NCBI GenBank assembly: GCA_021848765.1
Contig: JAJZTU010000226.1
Location: 1-5,616 of the forward strand
Reading direction: 5' to 3'
DNA from: Bacillota bacterium
Lineage (GTDB): Bacteria; Bacillota; GCA-003054495; Carboxydocellales; JAJZTU01
Length of the DNA: 5,616 bases
Shown: positions 1 to 3,659 of the stretch, piece by piece
Layout: the number at the start of each line of letters is the position of its first letter
How positions within the stretch are numbered: the first letter of the stretch is position 1
Translations under genes and position numbers: made by a program
Notes under the pieces: model-generated
Seen by the model: only the letters and a program-made list of their open reading frames with translations
Told to the model about the DNA's origin: nothing
The model's database searches: none

Positions 1-77
1 CGCTTAATCTGTTCTTTTAACTGCAGGTAAATGGGAATACCGTTTTTGCGGTTCAGCTCAATGGGCATTTCTTTCAA
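1..77 (-). CDS. GntR-family transcriptional regulator, N-terminal fragment (runs off the window)
   Basis: Only the first 25 codons are in the window. From TTG at 77 the protein reads M-K-E-M, then PIELNRKNGIPIYLQLKEQI. The pattern of a short beta strand, an Asn/Asp-Arg pair, then P-[IL]-Y-x-Q-[IL]-x-x-Q-I is the usual opening of GntR winged-helix regulators of the YtrA and MocR types, so a DNA-binding repressor or activator is expected. The fragment is too short to tell a small YtrA-type protein from a long MocR protein with an aminotransferase-like domain. An ATG at 68 is in the same frame, but the GGGGTG ribosome binding site at 85-90 is 7 nt from the TTG and 16 nt from the ATG, so I prefer the TTG. 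The gene has its own candidate promoter (188-214) and lies beyond the amidase terminator, so it is probably an independent unit. Family assignment is by pattern recognition from very few residues. Confidence 0.62.
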   Translation of the reverse strand, partial: MKEMPIELNRKNGIPIYLQLKEQIK

Positions 78-84
78 TCTCAAT

Positions 85-90
85 CACCCC
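85..90 (-). promoter_or_regulatory. Ribosome binding site of the GntR-type gene; favours TTG start
   Basis: The minus strand reads GGGGTGATT here, the same type of site as GGGGGTGAT in front of the amidase gene. Spacing is 7 nt to TTG at 77 and 16 nt to ATG at 68, which makes TTG the likelier start. No better purine-rich site lies between the two candidates; GAAAG is directly against the ATG. Confidence 0.5.
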
Positions 91-134
91 ACGGAATTCT
101 CTTCATTCCTAGGAAACAAAAGTCCTGGCACTAT

Positions 135-164
135 GGCTCAGTCCTTAGTGGCCCAGTCCTTAGT
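135..164. repeat. Two tandem 15-bp direct repeats in the leader of the GntR-type gene
   Basis: On the plus strand the unit is GGCTCAGTCCTTAGT (135-149) followed at once by GGCCCAGTCCTTAGT (150-164), 14 of 15 identical. They lie between the candidate sigma-H promoter (188-214) and the ribosome binding site (85-90), so they would be roughly 15-45 nt downstream of the transcription start. This position fits an operator through which the regulator blocks its own transcription. MocR-type GntR proteins such as GabR are known to bind direct repeats, but binding here is inference. Confidence 0.75.
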
Positions 165-187
165 TCCATTTCTGTTTTCCCTACCTT

Positions 188-214
188 ATTCTCTATCCTG
201 AGAAAAATTCCTGC
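188..214 (-). promoter_or_regulatory. Candidate sigma-H promoter for the GntR-type gene
   Basis: On the minus strand GCAGGAATT (214-206) is separated by 13 nt from AGAAT (192-188). This matches the Bacillus sigma-H consensus, roughly RWAGGAWWT then HGAAT, at every core position except the second base of the -35. The promoter lies just past the T-tract of the amidase terminator. A perfect TATAAT (222-217) lies slightly upstream on the same strand, but no acceptable -35 hexamer stands 16-18 nt before it. The sigma-H reading is from motif match only. Confidence 0.5.
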
Positions 215-224
215 AAATTATACG

Positions 225-258
225 AAAAAAAATAAACCCCGCCCGAACAAGGCGGAGT
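225..258 (-). terminator. Intrinsic terminator of the amidase gene
   Basis: The minus strand folds as ACTCCGCC (258-251), a 7-nt loop, and GGCGGGGT (243-236), giving 8 bp with one G-T wobble. It is followed by TTATTTTTTTT (235-225). The stem begins 80 nt past the amidase stop, with the triplicated 23-bp repeat in between. No T-tract follows on the plus strand, so it acts one way. Confidence 0.9.
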
Positions 259-290
259 CTAACAGCTTATTCATAGAGTGGCCTGCTTTG

Positions 291-359
291 ATCCATTGGA
301 CCGGTGTACTTTAATCTATTGGGCCGGTGTAATTTCATCTATTGTGCCGGTGTACTTTC
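291..359. repeat. Three tandem 23-bp repeats at the 3' end of the amidase gene
   Basis: Units are 291-313, 314-336 and 337-359 with no bases between them. Each contains CCGGTGTA at the same place. Identities counted by eye are 21/23 between units 2 and 3, 19/23 between 1 and 3, and 19/23 between 1 and 2. Unit 3 encodes the last residues ESTPAQ and the TAG stop of the amidase. Read in its own register, unit 2 still encodes EITPAQ and a stop, so the repeat is a tandem duplication of the gene's end. The likely origin is slipped-strand replication. Confidence 0.92.
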
Positions 360-2363
360 ACCAAAGTACTGTTTAATTCCTTCAAAAATAGCCTGGGCAA
401 ATTGCTCCCTAATATCCTCCCGGGAAAGCAGGGCCTCCTCTTCCCGGTAGCTCAAATAGGCCGTTTCTACCAGAATGGAGGGCATTGCCGTACCACGCAA
501 CACCGCAAAGTTCGCCTGCATTATACCAAGGTCTTTTCTTCCCACTGCCGCAATCATCCGGCTTTGCACGGTTTGGGCCAGCCGCTTGCGCTCAGCCTCC
601 TGGGCTGCCAAATTGGGAATACCGGCCGGAGCGTAATAATAAGTCGAGGTACCGTTAGTCAGGGGGCTTTCCGAAGAATTGGCATGGATGCTTACAAAGA
701 TCTCTGCATTGTTCTCCGCCGCAATAGCAGGCCTGCGAGCTAAGGAAATCTTAGTATCATCTGTGCGGGTATAAACCACCCGGTATCCCGCGGCCTCCAA
801 CTTCTGCCCCACCCGCTTGCTGATATCAAAAGTAACATCCTTTTCCTGAAGCTTATTAGGCCCAATAGCCCCGGGGTCAATTCCCCCATGGCCCGGGTCA
901 ATAACCACTGTGCGAAGGTTTAGACCGGCTTCACTCTGACTGTTTCCAGTCCCGTTTCCGGCCTGGCCGCTATCCTGACTGTCTCCCGGGACTAAAACCA
1001 TCATTTTGTCACTGTCTCCCGGCTTTGCCATCCATTTAACACCAGGTTCCAATTCCAGATTAATCTGTACTGATGTGGTATCGCCTTCAGCCAGCCCGGA
1101 AGTTACCTTGACCAAGCCCTGCTGTCCTCCCGCAATTTCCTGGGCAGTTCCGGAAAGCCCGGCCTCAAAAATTTTAACCATCAGCCGGTTGGGTTCCTGC
1201 TTCTCAGCAGTTTCATACACCAGGGGCTCGCTCCCCATGATTGTTACCTTATTCAGTTCCCCGGTCTCTACCCGCAATTCAATGCGGTTGGTTTTTCCAA
1301 CGAATTTCACCAGCCAACCGGCTACCCAGCCCATTGTCCCATCGGAGAGTTTAACTTCCAGCCAACTCCCTTCCTGGCGCTGAGCCTCAACCCAGGTACC
1401 CTGACCAAGCTTGGTCAGGACAACAGTGTCGGAACCGGGTCCGGAACGAAGATTCACGGCGGTACTGCTAATTCTTGCCGGGCGGGGGAATTGAATGGTC
1501 GCTGCTCCGGCGCTGTTGCCGGCAGTATCACCAGACCCTGAATTCCCACCGGAGCTCAAATCCCCACCGGAGCTCGAATTATTAACTCCGTTCTCCTGAA
1601 GGTCTCCCTGCTCCCGGCCATTCTCCTTACTTTGGCTGCTCTCGTTATTTTGGCCGTTTTCTTTACCTTGGTTGTTTTCATTACGCTGGCTGTTTCCGTT
1701 TTCCGGACTGTTGCCCACAGTCTTTTCTAAACCGGTGTTGTCGGCCTCGACCTGCGTTTTGGCCGATTCTACACTCAAGCCGGTTTGAACCTTTTGGGCT
1801 ACCAGCCAACCGGCCACCCAACCGGTCCTGCCATCGCCAAGGCGTACCTGATACCAATCCTTAAGGCCTTGGAGAACTTGTATAGTTTCTCCTTTAAGGA
1901 CCTTACCTGCCAAAGTATAACTGGTAGCAGGCCCGCTGCGCAAATTGACATATGTTCCTTTTACTGTAACCAATCCGCTCTGACCGGTCTTCTGGGTGGT
2001 CACCGGCTCCAAGTTCACAGTATTTTTGGTTTGTTCAACCTTGTTTGGGCTAATTTTGCTTTGCCCCGTTTTAGTCACGACCTCCCGTACCAACCAACCT
2101 GCAACCCAGCCTTTGCGACCATTCTTCAGTTGGATCTGGTACCAACCCTGGCTCTCCTTGACCACCGGAAAAGTTTCTCCTTTATATACCTTGCCAATCA
2201 TGCTGGAAGCTATATTTGCACTCGAGCGAACGTTCACATATGTACCTTTAACCATGATTGTTCCTGCTGCCTCAACCTTGGAAGGTAAGGATGCTGCCAG
2301 AATTCCAATTATCATCAGTATTAAAGTCAAAATTACTGCTCCTCGATATAAAAACTTTCTCAT
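339..2363 (-). CDS. Secreted N-acetylmuramoyl-L-alanine amidase with three SH3 domains and an AMIN domain
   Basis: This is a 674-residue cell-wall hydrolase that should cut the amide bond between N-acetylmuramic acid and the peptide stem. Residues 1-32 form a signal peptide (MRKF, long hydrophobic core, cleavage near VEA), with no lipobox, so the protein is exported. Bacterial SH3 domains lie at about 35-95, 131-190 and 298-355, each ending in GWVAGWLV. An Asn/Gly/Ser/Gln-rich linker covers about 218-290. An AMIN-like domain follows at about 358-460, then Amidase_3 at about 484-668. The zinc ligands are all visible: H492 in DPGHGG, E507 in LQEKDV and H560 in SIHAN. The catalytic glutamate is E633 in LVETAYLS. 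The ATG at 2363 has GGGGGTGAT 8 nt upstream. A candidate sigma-H promoter and Spo0A box precede it, suggesting use at entry into sporulation or in late growth. The 3' end is triplicated (291-359). The enzyme class is secure; the exact physiological role (cell separation, spore cortex or mother-cell lysis) cannot be read from sequence. Confidence 0.95.
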   Translation of the reverse strand: MRKFLYRGAVILTLILMIIGILAASLPSKVEAAGTIMVKGTYVNVRSSANIASSMIGKVYKGETFPVVKESQGWYQIQLKNGRKGWVAGWLVREVVTKTGQSKISPNKVEQTKNTVNLEPVTTQKTGQSGLVTVKGTYVNLRSGPATSYTLAGKVLKGETIQVLQGLKDWYQVRLGDGRTGWVAGWLVAQKVQTGLSVESAKTQVEADNTGLEKTVGNSPENGNSQRNENNQGKENGQNNESSQSKENGREQGDLQENGVNNSSSGGDLSSGGNSGSGDTAGNSAGAATIQFPRPARISSTAVNLRSGPGSDTVVLTKLGQGTWVEAQRQEGSWLEVKLSDGTMGWVAGWLVKFVGKTNRIELRVETGELNKVTIMGSEPLVYETAEKQEPNRLMVKIFEAGLSGTAQEIAGGQQGLVKVTSGLAEGDTTSVQINLELEPGVKWMAKPGDSDKMMVLVPGDSQDSGQAGNGTGNSQSEAGLNLRTVVIDPGHGGIDPGAIGPNKLQEKDVTFDISKRVGQKLEAAGYRVVYTRTDDTKISLARRPAIAAENNAEIFVSIHANSSESPLTNGTSTYYYAPAGIPNLAAQEAERKRLAQTVQSRMIAAVGRKDLGIMQANFAVLRGTAMPSILVETAYLSYREEEALLSREDIREQFAQAIFEGIKQYFGESTPAQ
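1545..1579. repeat. Short tandem repeat coding for the Ser/Gly part of the amidase linker
   Basis: CCCACCGGAGCTC occurs at 1545-1557 and again at 1563-1575, an 18-bp period; the downstream bases AAAT and GAAT extend the match. It encodes the SSGGDL / SSGGNS stretch. The neighbouring part of the linker (about 1590-1700) is also quasi-repetitive at the protein level, for example KENG at residues 234-237 and 246-249. Such in-frame repeats fit a flexible spacer that changes length between strains. Confidence 0.6.
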
Positions 2364-2413
2364 TTATGGCATCACCCCCATAAAAATTACATCATTTTCA
2401 AATCCATAAACTA

Positions 2414-2440
2414 TTTCTACGTTTAACATAAAAATCCTGC
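2414..2440 (-). promoter_or_regulatory. Candidate sigma-H promoter for the amidase gene
   Basis: On the minus strand GCAGGATTT (2440-2432) is followed after 13 nt by AGAAA (2418-2414). Both the -35 block and the 13-nt spacer match the candidate promoter at 188-214. The -10 deviates from the sigma-H consensus HGAAT in its last base. The predicted transcription start near 2407 gives a leader of about 44 nt before the ATG at 2363. It lies just downstream of the terminator of the preceding gene, where a new promoter is needed. Confidence 0.45.
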
Positions 2441-2448
2441 CAAATCAT

Positions 2449-2455
2449 TGTCGAA
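2449..2455. promoter_or_regulatory. Candidate Spo0A box (0A box) upstream of the amidase promoter
   Basis: The plus strand reads ATTGTCGAAAC, containing the exact TGTCGAA core known for Spo0A binding. It ends 8 nt upstream of the -35 block of the candidate sigma-H promoter, close to position -45. A weaker relative, AGTCGAT (5 of 7), is at 2477-2483. A 7-bp match alone can arise by chance; its position next to a sigma-H-like promoter raises its weight. Confidence 0.4.
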
Positions 2456-2491
2456 ACTGCCTTTTCACCCTAAATCAGTCGATAATTGAAG

Positions 2492-2530
2492 AAAAATAAA
2501 AAGCCTGCCCCTTAGCAAACAGGAGAAGGC
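2492..2530 (-). terminator. Intrinsic terminator of the GerMN lipoprotein gene
   Basis: The minus strand folds as GCCTTCTCCT (2530-2521), an 8-nt loop, and AGGGGCAGGC (2512-2503), a 10-position stem with one mismatch and one wobble. It is followed by TTTTTATTTTT (2502-2492). It starts about 30 nt after the stop codon and separates this gene from the amidase gene. Confidence 0.85.
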
Positions 2531-2561
2531 GCACGGGAAACCTATTCCCTTATCGAATGCT

Positions 2562-3275
2562 CTACTTGGACCTAATAAGTTCCGGGTTCCGCTCCAAGGG
2601 CATAGAAATATCCAGATGACCGGCCAGTGTCTCCACAGCCTGATCTTCGATGAGAATTTGAACCCGCTGGACAGACGGGAACTGGGTCAAAGTATTTACA
2701 ATAGAATACACAGTGTTGCCTTCACCTGCTGACCCTCCCCAGTGTTTTGCCTTGAGTTCCCCACTAAAGCTTACGATAGCTAACCCATCAGGTTTGATAT
2801 TGATATCCAGTAGTTTGGTGCCATTGGGAACGGTTTGGACCAGATTGCTTTCCGGGCCTGGTCCCTTAAGAAGTTCCTCAAGGGTTGCCCTGGCAATACC
2901 CTCGACTTTAGGAATCTCGCGAACCTCCTTGACCAGGTATTGCCCGTCCTTACTTCCAAAATAAAGGACTACCTTAATCTTTTCACTCCCTAGTTTAGAG
3001 TTCTGATCGGCCTTTGCACCTGCTGTCCCTGTAACACTATTCCTCTGGGGATCTTTACCCAAATACTGTTCACCCTTCTCACCCTGAGTATTCTCCCCTT
3101 TCCCCTTTTCACCACTCTGCTTAACCGGTTCCAGGCTTACCTCAGTTTTCTTATTCCCCCCGTCCCCAATGAGCAGTTTCAAGGTCTTCTCCACAGGTGA
3201 ACACCCCGTAGTAGCTGTGCTTAAAACAGCCAGGCACCCCAGCAAAACCAGTAATTTTTTTAGACCATTATTCAT
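2562..3275 (-). CDS. GerMN-domain lipoprotein (sporulation/germination family)
   Basis: This is a 237-residue exported protein. Residues 1-24 are a lipoprotein signal (MNNGLKK, hydrophobic core, then TTGC), giving C25 as the likely lipidated residue; the -3 position is Thr instead of the usual Leu. A polar, Lys/Glu/Gly-rich linker spans about 38-97. A single GerMN domain follows at about 99-225, recognised from the strand KVVLYFGSKDGQYLVKEVRE, the helix ARATLEELLKGP and the segment VPNGTKLLDINI-x-x-DGLAIVSFS. Bacillus GerM has two such domains and affects sporulation and germination; single-domain lipoproteins are common in clostridia, and their biochemical role is not settled. An in-frame ATG at 3314 exists, but the ATG at 3275 has a strong ribosome binding site and starts directly with the signal peptide, so I use 3275. 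It lies 92 nt downstream of the tautomerase gene and ends in its own terminator. Confidence 0.88.
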   Translation of the reverse strand: MNNGLKKLLVLLGCLAVLSTATTGCSPVEKTLKLLIGDGGNKKTEVSLEPVKQSGEKGKGENTQGEKGEQYLGKDPQRNSVTGTAGAKADQNSKLGSEKIKVVLYFGSKDGQYLVKEVREIPKVEGIARATLEELLKGPGPESNLVQTVPNGTKLLDINIKPDGLAIVSFSGELKAKHWGGSAGEGNTVYSIVNTLTQFPSVQRVQILIEDQAVETLAGHLDISMPLERNPELIRSK

Positions 3276-3280
3276 AAAAA

Positions 3281-3290
3281 GTCCCTCCTC
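3281..3290 (-). promoter_or_regulatory. Ribosome binding site that fixes the start of the GerMN lipoprotein
   Basis: The minus strand reads GAGGAGGGAC, with the GGAGGG core 7 nt before ATG at 3275. The alternative ATG at 3314 would add 13 residues (starting MIVEDN) in front of a normal signal peptide, which would be unusual for a lipoprotein. Confidence 0.85.
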
Positions 3291-3335
3291 AAGATAGTTG
3301 TCCTCTACTATCATATGAGGAGGGATGCAGGTTAG

Positions 3336-3357
3336 AACTAAGCTGATGAGCTTAGTT
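3336..3357. repeat. Perfect 9-bp inverted repeat between the tautomerase and GerMN genes
   Basis: AACTAAGCT (3336-3344), a 4-nt centre GATG, and AGCTTAGTT (3349-3357). It starts 10 nt beyond the tautomerase stop. No T-tract follows on either strand, so it is not a standard intrinsic terminator. It could be an operator, an mRNA-stabilising hairpin at the end of the tautomerase message, or a weak terminator. A loose -10-like TATGAT lies downstream at 3315-3310 without a convincing -35; a -35 there would overlap this repeat. Confidence 0.7.
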
Positions 3358-3367
3358 AGATCCCATG

Positions 3368-3559
3368 TTATTTTAATTTATCGGCCATAATTTCGCCACC
3401 GACTGCATAGTGGTCAGGAGCATACTCCTGAAAGGTAACGATAACCGCTTCTTTGCGTGCCCCGGCTGCATTGGCCATAACTTCGGTAATCTGCCGGGCT
3501 ATCTCTTTTTTTTGCTCGGCGGACCTTCCGGTGAGCATTTTGACTTCGACTATCGGCAT
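3368..3559 (-). CDS. 4-oxalocrotonate tautomerase family protein
   Basis: This is a 63-residue protein, the usual size of single-unit 4-OT enzymes, which form hexamers and use an N-terminal proline as catalytic base after Met removal. The start MPIVEVKMLTGRS gives Pro1 and Arg11 (mature numbering), and HYAVGGE matches the conserved C-terminal HFGIGGE motif with Tyr in place of Phe50. Position 39, an arginine that polarises the substrate in canonical Pseudomonas 4-OT, is Ile here (EAVIVTF). The protein therefore resembles the YwhB-like tautomerases of Firmicutes more than the catabolic enzyme, and no aromatic meta-cleavage genes are nearby. The physiological substrate is unknown. AGGAGG at 3567-3572 is 7 nt before the ATG. 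The upstream hppA terminator implies a separate promoter within 3573-3612, but I see no clear one. The same unit may continue into the GerMN gene. Confidence 0.9.
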   Translation of the reverse strand: MPIVEVKMLTGRSAEQKKEIARQITEVMANAAGARKEAVIVTFQEYAPDHYAVGGEIMADKLK

Positions 3560-3612
3560 GAACTCACCTCCTATTTTCCTATAGATTCCACGAAAACATT
3601 TCCTGGTACGCC

Positions 3613-3648
3613 AAAAAAACGGGCGCCGGTCCAGTGACCGGTACCCGT
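3613..3648 (-). terminator. Intrinsic terminator of hppA
   Basis: The minus strand folds as ACGGGTACCGGTC (3648-3636), a 4-nt loop ACTG, and GACCGGCGCCCGT (3631-3619), a 13-position stem with one mismatch and one wobble. It is followed by a run of T (3618-3613). It begins 11 nt after the hppA stop codon and is the strongest terminator in the window. Confidence 0.93.
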
Positions 3649-3659
3649 CTTTAAGTAAT

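Noticed and set aside
217..222. Perfect TATAAT on the minus strand as a sigma-A -10 element
   Set aside because: It lies against the terminator T-tract and no reasonable TTGACA-like hexamer stands 16-18 nt upstream (GC-rich terminator stem there). The adjacent sigma-H-like motif is a better explanation, although a weak sigma-A contribution cannot be excluded.
267..338. Separate 23-codon gene starting at ATG 338 right after the amidase stop
   Set aside because: No ribosome binding site, made almost wholly of the 23-bp repeats in shifted frames, and no recognisable protein. Kept only as an observation about the repeat.
291..359. Three evenly spaced repeats considered as a short CRISPR array
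   Set aside because: The 23-bp units are directly adjacent with no spacers, are not identical, and one encodes the amidase stop. No cas-like gene is present.
342..743. Plus-strand open frame antisense to the amidase catalytic domain (133 codons)
   Set aside because: It overlaps a clearly conserved domain, has no recognisable protein features or ribosome binding site, and is best explained as a shadow of the real gene. The same holds for the plus-strand frames at 1006-1383, 1785-2288 and 1996-2409.
2364..2381. Five-codon open frame ATG-GGG-GTG-ATG-CCA-TAA directly before the amidase ATG, as a leader peptide
   Set aside because: It consists largely of the amidase ribosome binding site itself and has no ribosome binding site of its own; coincidence is the simpler reading.
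3276..3314. Longer N-terminus of the GerMN protein from ATG at 3314
   Set aside because: It would place 13 polar residues before a standard lipoprotein signal, and the strong ribosome binding site at 3281-3290 lies inside this extension.
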